NCBI GenBank assembly: GCA_938023775.1
Contig: CALJDB010000157.1
Coordinates: 1-18,509, forward strand
Direction: 5' to 3'
DNA length: 18,509 bases
DNA from: an uncultured Clostridia bacterium
Lineage (GTDB): Bacteria > Bacillota > Clostridia > Oscillospirales > Oscillospiraceae
Shown here: piece after piece, positions 6,964 to 14,841 of the stretch
Layout of the letters: each line of letters opens with the position of its first letter
How positions within the stretch are numbered: the first letter of the stretch is position 1
Notes under the pieces: model-generated
The model's database searches: none
What the model was told of the DNA's origin: nothing
The model's input: only the letters and a program-made list of their open reading frames with translations
Translations under genes and position numbers: made by a program

Positions 6964-7940
6964 AGCTCCGGACGATCCTTTCCGCGCCGCCGGGCGCGCC
7001 CTTCGCCGATGCGCTGCTTGCCGCCGCGGACGAGATGGAGCGCGCGCTGATTGGCCAGTGCGCCGGTGCGGGACCTTACCGCGCGGCGCTGGAGGACCTG
7101 ACGCGCGCGGGCGGCAAGCGCCTGCGGCCCATGCTCGCGTGGGTGTGCTGGCACGCTGCGGGCGAAAAAATGCCGATCGTGCCGCTGATGTGCATGCTTG
7201 AAACGATGCACACCGCCTCGCTCATCCACGACGACTTCGTGGACGGCGCGCTGCTGCGCCGCGGCGCGGCGACCGTGAATGCCCGCTTCGGCGGCGTCGC
7301 CGCGATGCAGAGCGGGGATTATCTCCTCGCCCGTGCGATGGAGCGGCTCGTCACTTACCGCGGCACCGGCATCAACGAGGCGCTCTCCGCCGTGGCGCAG
7401 GAGATGTGCCTCGGCGAGATAGACCAGCGCGCGGACCTGTTTTGTCCTGAAAACGTGGACATCCCGCGCTATTTCGCCCGCATCCGGCGCAAGACCGGGC
7501 TGTTGATGGCGGAGAGCTGCCGCGCCGGGGCGGTCGCCGGCGGTGCGGACGAGGAGACCGCGGAGGCGCTGCGCGCTTACGGCGAGCAGCTCGGACTCGC
7601 GTTCCAGCTCCGGGACGATCTGCTCGATTTCGACCCCGCCGGGGACGGCAAAGCCCCGCTCGCCGACCTGCGCAGCGGCGTGATCAGCATGCCGCTGCTG
7701 CTTTTGCCGGACGGGGCGCGAAGGCTGCTGAAAAAACGCGAAAAAACTCCCGGCGAGCTCGCTTTTCTCGCCGGGGAAGCGCGCCGGAGCGGCGCGCTCC
7801 GGAAAACGGCGGAGGCGCTGAAGCAAAGCTGCGCCGCGGCGTGCTCGGCGCTCGACGCGCTGTCGCCCTGCGCGGAGATAAGCGCGCTCCGGACCCTTGC
7901 GCAAACATTATCGGAGGTGAAGAACCTATGTCTGAACTGA
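6960..7940 (+). CDS. Polyprenyl diphosphate synthase (trans-isoprenyl, long-chain type)
   Basis: 326 residues. It condenses isopentenyl diphosphate onto an allylic primer to make the chain used by prenyltransferases such as the one at 1841-2755. Hallmarks are GGKRLRP (51-57), the first Asp-rich motif DDFVD (91-95) within LIHDDFVDGALLRRG, the basic RR after it, the GDYLLARA block (119-126), and the second Asp-rich motif QLRDDLLDFD (Asp219, Asp220, Asp223). Small residues Ala86 and Ser87 sit just before the first motif where short-chain enzymes carry bulky aromatics, consistent with a long product; exact chain length cannot be told. ATG at 6960 overlaps the previous stop. The 3' end overlaps the HdrC gene. 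Pairing with a MenA-like enzyme parallels the DmkA/DmkB pair of flavin-based extracellular electron transfer loci, but no other gene of that system is here. Confidence 0.92.
   Translation: MKLRTILSAPPGAPFADALLAAADEMERALIGQCAGAGPYRAALEDLTRAGGKRLRPMLAWVCWHAAGEKMPIVPLMCMLETMHTASLIHDDFVDGALLRRGAATVNARFGGVAAMQSGDYLLARAMERLVTYRGTGINEALSAVAQEMCLGEIDQRADLFCPENVDIPRYFARIRRKTGLLMAESCRAGAVAGGADEETAEALRAYGEQLGLAFQLRDDLLDFDPAGDGKAPLADLRSGVISMPLLLLPDGARRLLKKREKTPGELAFLAGEARRSGALRKTAEALKQSCAAACSALDALSPCAEISALRTLAQTLSEVKNLCLN
7913..7920 (+). promoter_or_regulatory. Strong Shine-Dalgarno sequence at the entry to the hdr-flx block
   Basis: GGAGGTGA, an 8-base match to the anti-Shine-Dalgarno sequence, 7 bases before the ATG at 7928 and inside the 3' end of the polyprenyl synthase gene. 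It sets the HdrC start and suggests high, independent translation initiation of the electron-transfer module. Confidence 0.8.
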
Positions 7941-8485
7941 TCCCGGACCGCGGCGCGGCGCTTGCCAAGGCGATCGCTGCCGCGGCGGGCGTGACGCCCT
8001 CGGACTGCTACCAGTGCGGAAAATGCACCGCCGGCTGCCCGATGGCGCACGCGATGGACCTGACCCCGCGCCGGATCGTCCGCTGCATCCAGCTCGGCGA
8101 GACGGGTAAAATTCTCGATTCCGAGGCGATCTGGCTCTGCGCATCCTGCCACGTCTGCGCCGAGCGCTGCCCGAACGATGTGGACCTGCCTGCGCTCATC
8201 GAGCAGTGCCGCTACGCCGCGCGCCGCCTTGGGCGCTGCGCAAAGCGCGAAGCGGAGGTGTTCCACGGCGCGTTTCTGGAAAACGTCAGGACCTTTGGAC
8301 GCTCGCAGGAGGCGATTTTGGAGGGCGTTTACAATGTCGGCACCGGCAATCTGACGCAGGACATAGCGCGCGCGCCGCACATGCTGCGCCACGGGCTCGT
8401 CAGCCCGGCGCTGAACACCGTCGCGGACCGCGCCGCCGTGCGCCGTCTCGTGGAAAAAGCCGCGGAGGAGGATGAAAAGCAGTGA
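7928..8485 (+). CDS. hdrC: Heterodisulfide reductase subunit C-like protein, two [4Fe-4S] clusters
   Basis: 185 residues, the small ferredoxin subunit that wires HdrA to HdrB. Two classical motifs are seen: CYQCGKCTAGCP (Cys27, 30, 33, 37) and CASCHVCAERCP (Cys71, 74, 77, 81), in the usual HdrC arrangement. They are followed by a helical tail with the HdrC-like GNLTQDIARAPHMLRHG segment. No membrane helix is present, so this is the soluble HdrC type and not the membrane HdrE/DsrM type. The ATG at 7928 follows GGAGGTGA. The stop overlaps the GTG of hdrB (GTGA at 8482). Directly followed by hdrB and hdrA, so the HdrABC trio is complete. Confidence 0.9.
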   Translation: MSELIPDRGAALAKAIAAAAGVTPSDCYQCGKCTAGCPMAHAMDLTPRRIVRCIQLGETGKILDSEAIWLCASCHVCAERCPNDVDLPALIEQCRYAARRLGRCAKREAEVFHGAFLENVRTFGRSQEAILEGVYNVGTGNLTQDIARAPHMLRHGLVSPALNTVADRAAVRRLVEKAAEEDEKQ

Positions 8486-9375
8486 AAAAATACGCCTATT
8501 TTCCCGGCTGCTCCATGGATTCCACGGGCACGACTTACCGGCTCAGCATCGAATATATCTGCCGAAGGATCGGGCTGGAGCTGCTGGAGATCCCGGACTG
8601 GAACTGCTGCGGCGCAACAACGGGCCACACCCGCGGCAAATGGCTCTCCCTCGCGCTCCCGGCGCGGAGCCTCGCCATCGCGGAGCGGCACTATCCGGGG
8701 CTCGATATCTGCGTGCCCTGCGCCTCGTGCTATTCCCGGCTCAAAACGGCGACGAGCGCGCTGCGCTCCGGCGCGGAGACGCGCGAAAAGCTCGCGGAGA
8801 TCGTCGGCAGCCCTGTCGAGGGCAGGGCGGAGATATTGACCATCATGCAGGTGCTTTCCGACCCGGAGGTGCTGGGTGCCCTCCGCGCCGCGGTCGTCCG
8901 CCCGCTGACGGGGCTGCGCGTCGCCTGCTACTATGGCTGCCTGACCTCCCGCCCGCGGGAGATCACCGGCGCGGCGGAGACCGAGCGCCCGCAGTCCATC
9001 GACGCGCTCACCGCCCTCTGCGGCGCGGAGTGCGTGGACTGGGACTACAAGACCGAGTGCTGCGGCGCGAGCCACCAGGTCGACGCGCCGACGGCGGCGC
9101 GCCCGCTCGTCCAGCGCATCCTGCAAAACGCCCGCGCAAACGGCGCGCAGGCGATCGTAACGGCGTGCCCCCTCTGCAACCTGAACCTCGACATGCGCGA
9201 GGAGGAGATCAACCGCGCTGCGAAAACGGCGTTTGACCTGCCCGTTTACCAGTTCACGGAGCTGCTCGCCGTCGCCATGGGCGCGGGCGCGAAGGACATC
9301 GGGCTGCAAAAGCACTTTTACCCGGCGTTTGACCGGCTGAACGAAACTCTGAGAAAGGCGGCGCAGAACGGATGA
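8482..9375 (+). CDS. hdrB: Heterodisulfide reductase subunit B-like protein with two complete CCG domains
   Basis: 297 residues. It is the catalytic subunit that in methanogens reduces CoM-S-S-CoB on two noncubane [4Fe-4S] clusters. All ten cysteines of the paired CCG domains are present: 10, 42, 43, 80, 83 and 153, 193, 194, 229, 232, nearly the same numbering as I recall for methanogen HdrB. Both double clusters should therefore assemble. Bacteria lack CoM/CoB heterodisulfide. In sulfate reducers the proposed partner is DsrC or another disulfide, but no such protein is encoded here, so the physiological acceptor is unknown. The start is GTG at 8482, overlapping the hdrC stop, with GGAGGA at 8465-8470 before it. 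The stop overlaps hdrA (ATGA at 9372). Confidence 0.93.
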   Translation: MKKYAYFPGCSMDSTGTTYRLSIEYICRRIGLELLEIPDWNCCGATTGHTRGKWLSLALPARSLAIAERHYPGLDICVPCASCYSRLKTATSALRSGAETREKLAEIVGSPVEGRAEILTIMQVLSDPEVLGALRAAVVRPLTGLRVACYYGCLTSRPREITGAAETERPQSIDALTALCGAECVDWDYKTECCGASHQVDAPTAARPLVQRILQNARANGAQAIVTACPLCNLNLDMREEEINRAAKTAFDLPVYQFTELLAVAMGAGAKDIGLQKHFYPAFDRLNETLRKAAQNG

Positions 9376-11354
9376 GCTCGATCGGTGTTTTTATCTGCCA
9401 CTGCGGTACGAATATCGCCGGCGCGCTGGATGTCGAGCGCGTCGCCGCCGCCGCGGGGGAGCTGCCCGGCGTGCGCTACGCCGCGACGTATAAATATATG
9501 TGCTCCGATCAGGGGCAGCAGATGATCCGTGACACGATCGCCGAGCAGGGGCTCGACCGCGTCGTGATTGCGTCCTGCTCCCCGCGCATGCACGAGGCGA
9601 CCTTCCGCAAAATGCTGAAGGGCACCGCCGTGAACCCCTATATGCTGGAGATCGCGAACATCCGCGAGCAGTGCGCGTGGGTCCACACGGACCGCGCCGC
9701 GGCGACGGAGAAGGCGATCGACCTCGTCCGCATGGCGGTCGCGAAGGTGGGAAAGGATAAGCCTTTGCAGCCATCCTTTACGCCCGTGACGCGCCGCGCG
9801 CTCGTCATCGGCGCGGGCATCGCCGGCATCCAGACCGCGCTCGACATCGCGGACGCGGGGCACGAGGTGACGCTCATCGAGCGCGAGAGCAGCATCGGCG
9901 GGCACATGGTCATGCTTGACAAGACCTTCCCGACGCTCGACTGCTCCGCATGCATCTCCACGCCGAAGATGAGCGAGGTCGCCGCCCATCCGCGCATCAC
10001 GCTCCGCACCGGTGCGGAGGTGGTCTCCGTCGGCGGCTATGTCGGCAATTTTTCCGTGACCATCCGGGAAAAGCCGAAGTATGTGAACCACGATCTCTGC
10101 ACCGGCTGCGGCCTCTGCGAGACGAAATGCCCGGCGCGGACCGTCAGCGCATTTGATCAGGGGCTGAGCCGCCGCCCGGCGATCTTCCGCCCGTTCCCGC
10201 AGGCGGTCCCGGCGAAGCCGGTCATCGACCCCGCCGCCTGCCGAAAGCTCTGCGGAACGGCGAAATGCGGCGTGTGTCAGGCGCTCTGTCCGCTGAAGGC
10301 AATCAACTTCGAGGACACGGCGCGCGAGACGGAGGAGACTTACGGCGCGATCGTCGTCGCGACGGGATACGAGGTCGTCGACTGGGCGCCGCTTTACCCC
10401 GAATACGGCGGGGGACGGCTGCCGGACGTCATCAGCGGGCTGCAATTCGAGCGCCTTGTGAACGCCTCCGGTCCGACCGAGGGCAAGATCCGCCGCCCGT
10501 CGGACGGCGCGGAGCCGAAGGACATCGTCATCGTCAAGTGCGTCGGCTCGCGCGACAAGAAAAAGGGCAGGGCTTACTGCTCCCGCGCCTGCTGCATGGT
10601 CGGCGCGAAGCACGCGCACCAGATCCTGGAAAAAATCCCCGGCTCAACCGTTACAATCTTTTATATGGACGTCCGCACCCCCGGCAAGGGCTACGAGGAG
10701 TTCTATGACCGCGCGCGGGGCGACGGTGCGCGCTATGTGCGCGGCCGCGTGGCGAAAATTTATCTGGAAGACGGAAAGATCGTCTGCCGCGGGGAGGACT
10801 CCCTGCTCGGCGAGCCCGTGACCGTGAAGGCGGATATGGTCGTGCTGGAAACGGCGATGACCCCCGCCCCCGGCGTCCGCGCGCTCTGCACCGCGCTCGG
10901 CATCGCCGCGGACGATTACGGCTGGGTGCAGGAGGCGCACCCGAAGCTCCGCCCCGTCGAGACCCAGACGGCGGGCATTTACCTCGCCGGGACCTGTCAG
11001 GGTCCCAAGGATATCCCCGACACGGTGGCGCAGGCGAGCGCCGCCGCGGCGAAGGTCTGTATTCTGTTCAGCAAGACCGAGCTGGAGGCGTCGCCGATGA
11101 TCTCCGCCGTGGACGAGAGCAAGTGCTGCGGCTGCGAAATGTGCGCGCGGTGCTGCCCTTACCGCGCCATTACGATGAAGGAGATCGAGTCCCGCGAGCC
11201 GGCAGGCCGCGTGAAGCGCAGCGTCGCCGCGGTCAACGCCGGACTCTGCCAGGGCTGCGGCGCCTGCGCCGCGGCGTGCCGCACCGGGGCGATCGACCTG
11301 CGCGGCTTTACGAACGCACAAATTCTGAAGGAGGTGGATGCGCTGTGCCTGTGA
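9372..11354 (+). CDS. hdrA: Heterodisulfide reductase subunit A-like flavin-bifurcating protein
   Basis: 660 residues, the FAD- and iron-sulfur-containing hub believed to bifurcate electrons in HdrABC complexes. The N-terminal signature IGVFICHCGTNIAGALDV is typical. A Rossmann FAD motif VIGAGIAGIQTALDIADAG sits at 145-163. The conserved HdrA block DCSACISTPKMSEV is at 190-203. Ferredoxin motifs occur at Cys243/246/249/253, a further cysteine group at 290-306, and a C-terminal pair at ~585-595 and 626/629/632/636. Full-length domain order indicates an intact HdrA. ATG at 9372 overlaps the hdrB stop. The 3' end overlaps the MvhD/FlxD gene. In this module it would receive hydride-derived electrons through FlxD and split them between ferredoxin and HdrB; that role is inferred from known relatives. 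Confidence 0.94.
   Translation: MSSIGVFICHCGTNIAGALDVERVAAAAGELPGVRYAATYKYMCSDQGQQMIRDTIAEQGLDRVVIASCSPRMHEATFRKMLKGTAVNPYMLEIANIREQCAWVHTDRAAATEKAIDLVRMAVAKVGKDKPLQPSFTPVTRRALVIGAGIAGIQTALDIADAGHEVTLIERESSIGGHMVMLDKTFPTLDCSACISTPKMSEVAAHPRITLRTGAEVVSVGGYVGNFSVTIREKPKYVNHDLCTGCGLCETKCPARTVSAFDQGLSRRPAIFRPFPQAVPAKPVIDPAACRKLCGTAKCGVCQALCPLKAINFEDTARETEETYGAIVVATGYEVVDWAPLYPEYGGGRLPDVISGLQFERLVNASGPTEGKIRRPSDGAEPKDIVIVKCVGSRDKKKGRAYCSRACCMVGAKHAHQILEKIPGSTVTIFYMDVRTPGKGYEEFYDRARGDGARYVRGRVAKIYLEDGKIVCRGEDSLLGEPVTVKADMVVLETAMTPAPGVRALCTALGIAADDYGWVQEAHPKLRPVETQTAGIYLAGTCQGPKDIPDTVAQASAAAAKVCILFSKTELEASPMISAVDESKCCGCEMCARCCPYRAITMKEIESREPAGRVKRSVAAVNAGLCQGCGACAAACRTGAIDLRGFTNAQILKEVDALCL
11328..11336 (+). 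promoter_or_regulatory. Ribosome binding site choosing the GTG start of the MvhD/FlxD gene
   Basis: AAGGAGGTG, 8 bases before the GTG at 11345, inside the 3' end of hdrA. A second in-frame GTG at 11351 is also possible, but 11345 has the better spacing. Confidence 0.7.
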
Positions 11355-11794
11355 CGGAGGAGAGGGATTGGACGCCTAAAATTCTGGCGTTCTGCTGCAA
11401 CTGGTGCACCTATACCGGCGCGGACCTCGCGGGGCTCAACCGCATGAAATACCCCGCCGACGTCCGCATCCTGCGCGTGCCCTGTTCGAGCCGCGTGAAC
11501 CCGCAGTTCATCCTGCGCGCGTTCCAGCGCGGCTGCGACGGCGTGCTCGTCTGCGGCTGTCACCCCGGCGACTGCCACTATACGAGCGGAAACTATTTCA
11601 CCCGGCGGCGCTTCCAGCTGATGAAGCGGCTGCTGGAATATAACGGCGTGGAGCCCGGACGCTTCACGGCGCGCTGGATCTCCGGCTCCGAGGCGGCGAA
11701 GTTCCGCGACACGGTCATCGACGCTGTGAACGCCATCTGCGAGCTCGGTCCGAACCGCGCCTTTGCCGAGAAGGGGGTGACGGACGATGACTGA
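11345..11794 (+). CDS. flxD: MvhD/FlxD-type [2Fe-2S] electron-transfer protein
   Basis: 149 residues of the MvhD family, which docks on HdrA and passes electrons from a hydrogenase or, in Flx-Hdr complexes, from an NADH-oxidising unit. The diagnostic cysteines are FCCNWC (17, 18, 21), PCSSR (47), and CGCHPGDCHY (70, 72, 77). No hydrogenase genes are in the window and NAD-linked subunits follow, so the FlxD assignment is preferred over MvhD. The start is GTG at 11345 after AAGGAGGTG, overlapping the end of hdrA by 10 bases. The stop overlaps the next gene by 8 bases. Confidence 0.9.
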   Translation: MPVTEERDWTPKILAFCCNWCTYTGADLAGLNRMKYPADVRILRVPCSSRVNPQFILRAFQRGCDGVLVCGCHPGDCHYTSGNYFTRRRFQLMKRLLEYNGVEPGRFTARWISGSEAAKFRDTVIDAVNAICELGPNRAFAEKGVTDDD

Positions 11795-12629
11795 GCTCGA
11801 AGTCCAGACCGCGCTGCGGTCCCGCGTCCGCGCGCTGCTCGAAAGCGGCGAGATCGGCTATTTTATCGGCTGGGAGAACACCCGGCGCGAAGGCGTCACC
11901 CGCGCGGCGTTCATCACCGCGCCGGAGGAGGCGGAAAAGCTCGTCTGGGACCGCCGCTGCGTCAGCTCCACGGCGAAGTATCTGCTCGCCGACCGCTGGC
12001 CCAAGCAGCGCATCGGCGTCGCCGTCCGCGGCTGCGACAGCCGCGCCGTGAACCGCCTGCTCGCCGACAAGCAGGTGAAGCGGGAGGACGTTTATCTCAT
12101 CGGTCTGCCCTGCGCGGGCAAGGATAACCCCGCCTGCACCCGCTGCACGCATAAAAACCCGCTCGTCTATGACGAGCTGATCGGCGACACCGTCCCCGAA
12201 AACCCGGACGCGGACCGCTTCGGGCGCATCGCGGAGATGGAGGCGCTGCCGCCCGCGGAGCGGCGGCGGTTCTGGGAAGCGGCGTTTTCCAAGTGCATCC
12301 GCTGCTATGCCTGCCGCAACGTATGCCCCTGCTGCAATTGCCGCGAGTGCTACGCGGACCAGTACCGCACGGGCTGGCAGGGCAAGCAGATGAACACCGC
12401 GGAAAACCGCGTTTACGGTCTGACCCGCGCTTACCACGTCGGCGACCGCTGCATCGAGTGCGGCGAGTGCGAGCGCGTCTGCCCGGTGGACCTGCCCATC
12501 ATGCTCCAGACCGGGAAAATATTGCGCGACATAAACGCGCTTTTCGGTCCGACGGAAAATGGGCTCTCCGCGGACGAAACGCCGGCGCTCGGCAAGTATG
12601 AGCTCGGCGATATGGACGACTTTATGTGA
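11787..12629 (+). CDS. Flx-complex iron-sulfur subunit with FrhB-like N-terminal region (FlxC-like)
   Basis: 280 residues. The N-terminal ~120 residues resemble the coenzyme F420 hydrogenase beta-subunit (FrhB) group: KQRIGVAVRGCDSRAVNRLL, then DVYLIGLPCAG and a CTRC motif around 117-120. The C-terminal half carries two [4Fe-4S] motifs, CIRCYACRNVCP (Cys170, 173, 176, 180) and CIECGECERVCP (Cys222, 225, 228, 232). Four additional cysteines (182, 183, 185, 188) follow the first. Such proteins accompany MvhD and sulfhydrogenase-type subunits in NADH-dependent Flx-Hdr clusters. By mirror-image gene order it corresponds to FlxC, but the B/C naming is uncertain, so no symbol is given. ATG at 11787 is preceded by AAGGGGGTGA. 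Confidence 0.85.
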   Translation: MTELEVQTALRSRVRALLESGEIGYFIGWENTRREGVTRAAFITAPEEAEKLVWDRRCVSSTAKYLLADRWPKQRIGVAVRGCDSRAVNRLLADKQVKREDVYLIGLPCAGKDNPACTRCTHKNPLVYDELIGDTVPENPDADRFGRIAEMEALPPAERRRFWEAAFSKCIRCYACRNVCPCCNCRECYADQYRTGWQGKQMNTAENRVYGLTRAYHVGDRCIECGECERVCPVDLPIMLQTGKILRDINALFGPTENGLSADETPALGKYELGDMDDFM

Positions 12630-12645
12630 GGGGAGGCGGAGCGAG

Positions 12646-13641
12646 ATGAAACATCTGAAAAAAAGCGGGCTTTCCGCCCTGCTGACGCTCCTCGCCGCGG
12701 ACCGCGAGGTCTTCGCGCCCGCGACAGTCGACGGCATCAAGCGCTTTTGCCGTTGGGACGGCTTCGACCCGGAGCTCGGCGGTGAAAACGCGGCGTTTCC
12801 GCCGAAGGACATCCTCTTTCCCAAGACGGAGAAAATGTACAGCTACCGCCTTGGCGAGAACGCGGAGATCGACGATATCGAGAGCGCGCCGCGGCGCTGC
12901 ATTTTCGGGCTGCGCCCCTGCGACGTACACAGCATCGACTGTATGGACGCTGTGTTTTTCCAGAAGGGCTATGTGGACAGCTATTACGCCGCGCGGCGCG
13001 AAAGCTGCCTGCTCGTGGCGCTCGCCTGTCCCGGCGCGGGGGAGAACTGCTTCTGCGAGGCGATGGGGCTCGACCCGAACCGCGCGCCGACGGCGGACAT
13101 CCTGCTGACGGACGCCGGGGAGAGCTACGCCGTTGCCGCGAATACGGACGCAGGACGCGCCGAGCTTGACCGCTGGGCACCGCTGCTCGCGGACGGACCC
13201 GACGCCGCGGGGGATACCCACTGCCGCCTCGCGCCCCCGATGGACGATAAGCTGCCGGAGCGCCTCCGCGCGCTTTTCGACGACGAGGCGCTCTGGACGG
13301 CGGCGTCCCGCGCCTGCCTCGGCTGCGGCACCTGCTCCTTTGTCTGCCCGACCTGCTACTGCTTCGACATCAATTTTGCGGCGAAGCCCGACGGTGAGGG
13401 CACGGCGTTCCGCTGCTGGGACTCCTGCATGTTCAGCGACTATAACCAGAACGCAGGCGGCTACAACGCGCGCCCGACCAAGCGCGAGCGGCTGCGCAAC
13501 CGCTATCTGCACAAGCTCGTTTATTTCCGCGAGCGCTACGGGATGACGCCCTGCGCCGGCTGCGGCAGGTGCATCGAAAAATGCCCCGGACATCTGGACA
13601 TCACGGAATTTATCAGCCGCGCGGCGGAGGTGACAAGATGA
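12646..13641 (+). CDS. Sulfhydrogenase-beta/AsrA-like two-[4Fe-4S] subunit (FlxB-like)
   Basis: 331 residues of the family that includes anaerobic sulfite reductase subunit A, sulfhydrogenase subunit beta and Flx ferredoxin subunits. The characteristic central block is GLRPCDVHSIDCMD with VFFQKGYVDSYYAARRES and a downstream CFCEAMG. The C-terminal part carries CLGCGTCSFVCP (Cys224, 227, 230, 234) and CAGCGRCIEKCP (Cys303, 306, 309, 313). It moves electrons between the NADH-oxidising flavoprotein that follows and the FlxD-HdrA unit. ATG at 12646 follows GAGGGGAGG. The open frame extends upstream to 12559, but that part overlaps the preceding gene. The stop forms an ATGA overlap with the next gene. 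The FlxB assignment is by position and family. Confidence 0.87.
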   Translation: MKHLKKSGLSALLTLLAADREVFAPATVDGIKRFCRWDGFDPELGGENAAFPPKDILFPKTEKMYSYRLGENAEIDDIESAPRRCIFGLRPCDVHSIDCMDAVFFQKGYVDSYYAARRESCLLVALACPGAGENCFCEAMGLDPNRAPTADILLTDAGESYAVAANTDAGRAELDRWAPLLADGPDAAGDTHCRLAPPMDDKLPERLRALFDDEALWTAASRACLGCGTCSFVCPTCYCFDINFAAKPDGEGTAFRCWDSCMFSDYNQNAGGYNARPTKRERLRNRYLHKLVYFRERYGMTPCAGCGRCIEKCPGHLDITEFISRAAEVTR

Positions 13642-14486
13642 TCCCTGTCGACCATTCCTGCTCCTGCGAGAAATTTAACCCGCTGCTCCCGCGTCTTTGC
13701 GTCGTGACGAAGATCACGCAGGAGACACCGGACGTCAAGACCTTCCGCGTCCAGACGCCGGAGGGGGAACGCCCCTTCCTGCCCCTGCCGGGTCAGCTCG
13801 GCATGTTCTCCGTTCCCGGCGTGGGCGAGGCGATGTTTTCCATCACCGCCTTCGGCGACGACTATATCGAGTCCGCCATCAAGGACGTCGGCGAGCTGAC
13901 GGACGCGCTGCACGAGCTGCGCGTCGGCGACGAGATCGGGCTGCGCGGGCCTTACGGCAACGGCTTCCCCGCCGAAGCGCTGCGCGGCAGCGACATCCTG
14001 TTCGTCGCCGGCGGCATCGGGCTTGCGCCCGTGCGCGCGCTCATCCGCTGGTGCGCGCTCCATCGGGAGGATTACGGCCGCTTCGACATCGTTGTCGGCG
14101 CGCGGACAAAAGCCGACCTCGCGTTTCAAAGCGAGCTTTTTGAGACGTGGCGTGCGATGGAAAACACCTTCGTCCACTGCACCGTCGACCGCGGCACGCC
14201 GGACTGGGACGGTCCCGTCGGCTTCGTGCCGGACTATGTGGAGTCCCTCGCGCTGCCGCCGGAGGGGCGCAAGGTCGTCATGTGCGGTCCGTCCATCATG
14301 ATCCGGCTCACGACCGAGCGCCTCGCCGCGATGGGCTATGCCCGCGGGGATATCATCACCTCGATGGAAACGCGCATGAAGTGCGGCATCGGCAAGTGCG
14401 GCCGCTGCAATATCGGCAGCAAATTCGTCTGTCTGGACGGTCCGGTCTTCACGCTGACGGAGCTCGACGAGCTGCCGCAGGACTAA
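13638..14486 (+). CDS. flxA: FAD/NAD(P)-binding [2Fe-2S] oxidoreductase subunit (FlxA-like)
   Basis: 282 residues of the ferredoxin-NADP reductase-like group that includes AsrB, sulfhydrogenase gamma and FlxA. It is the entry point for NAD(P)H. The N-terminal FAD-binding barrel has PGQLGMFSVPGVGEAMFSIT (51-70) and DEIGLRGPYGNGF (98-110). The nucleotide-binding domain has GGIGLAPVRALI (125-136) and the C-terminal VMCGPSIMI. A [2Fe-2S] site follows in KCGIGKCGRCNIG and FVCLDGPVF (Cys249, 254, 257, 265). Lack of the RxYS FAD motif is normal in this group. NADH rather than NADPH cannot be settled from sequence. ATG at 13638 overlaps the previous stop. A 22-base gap leads to the last gene of the operon. 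Confidence 0.9.
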   Translation: MIPVDHSCSCEKFNPLLPRLCVVTKITQETPDVKTFRVQTPEGERPFLPLPGQLGMFSVPGVGEAMFSITAFGDDYIESAIKDVGELTDALHELRVGDEIGLRGPYGNGFPAEALRGSDILFVAGGIGLAPVRALIRWCALHREDYGRFDIVVGARTKADLAFQSELFETWRAMENTFVHCTVDRGTPDWDGPVGFVPDYVESLALPPEGRKVVMCGPSIMIRLTTERLAAMGYARGDIITSMETRMKCGIGKCGRCNIGSKFVCLDGPVFTLTELDELPQD

Positions 14487-14508
14487 AACGGAAAAGGAGA
14501 TTTTCGCT

Positions 14509-14817
14509 ATGAGAAAAATGTATTTCGCCATGATCCCGAAGCGCAGCGCGCTGGAGACGCTGCTCATCGCCGCCGGCGTCGGCGCGGGGCTCATTTACGG
14601 CTCGAAGAAGCTGCTCGGCGAGGAGAAGTTCAACGAGTATAAGGCGCAGCTCAAAAATAAGCTCTACGCCGCCGGTGCGAAGGAGTTCGACCCCGCCGAG
14701 GAGACCGCTGCACAGGCGGAGGAGGCAGAGGCGGACGCCGCCGCAAGCCGCGAGAGCGCCATTCTTGAAAGAATCAAGCGCGCAAGCGCGAAGGGCGTAG
14801 AGAAGATCCTCGGCTAA
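14509..14817 (+). CDS. Small hypothetical protein with one hydrophobic segment and a charged tail
   Basis: 102 residues, no recognised family. It has a short basic N-terminus (MRKMYFAMIPKRS), one hydrophobic, glycine-rich stretch at about 15-32 (LETLLIAAGVGAGLIYGS) that could anchor it in the membrane, and a long charged tail rich in Ala, Glu and Lys with likely helical or coiled-coil character (about 64-100). A good AAGGAG ribosome binding site precedes the ATG. It follows flxA after 22 bases and is followed by a strong hairpin, so it looks like the last gene of the long operon. It may tether or scaffold the soluble complex at the membrane, but this is only a suggestion from its shape and place. 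Confidence 0.7.
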   Translation: MRKMYFAMIPKRSALETLLIAAGVGAGLIYGSKKLLGEEKFNEYKAQLKNKLYAAGAKEFDPAEETAAQAEEAEADAAASRESAILERIKRASAKGVEKILG

Positions 14818-14841
14818 CGCCCCTCAAATAAAGCAAAACCA

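Noticed and set aside
7841..7927. Longer start for the HdrC gene
   Set aside because: It would add 29 residues inside the polyprenyl synthase gene. The near-perfect Shine-Dalgarno at 7913-7920 fixes the ATG at 7928.
9318..10619. Antisense open frame of 433 codons opposite hdrA
   Set aside because: It is Arg/Ala/Asp-rich shadow sequence, and the sense strand encodes a complete HdrA with all motifs.
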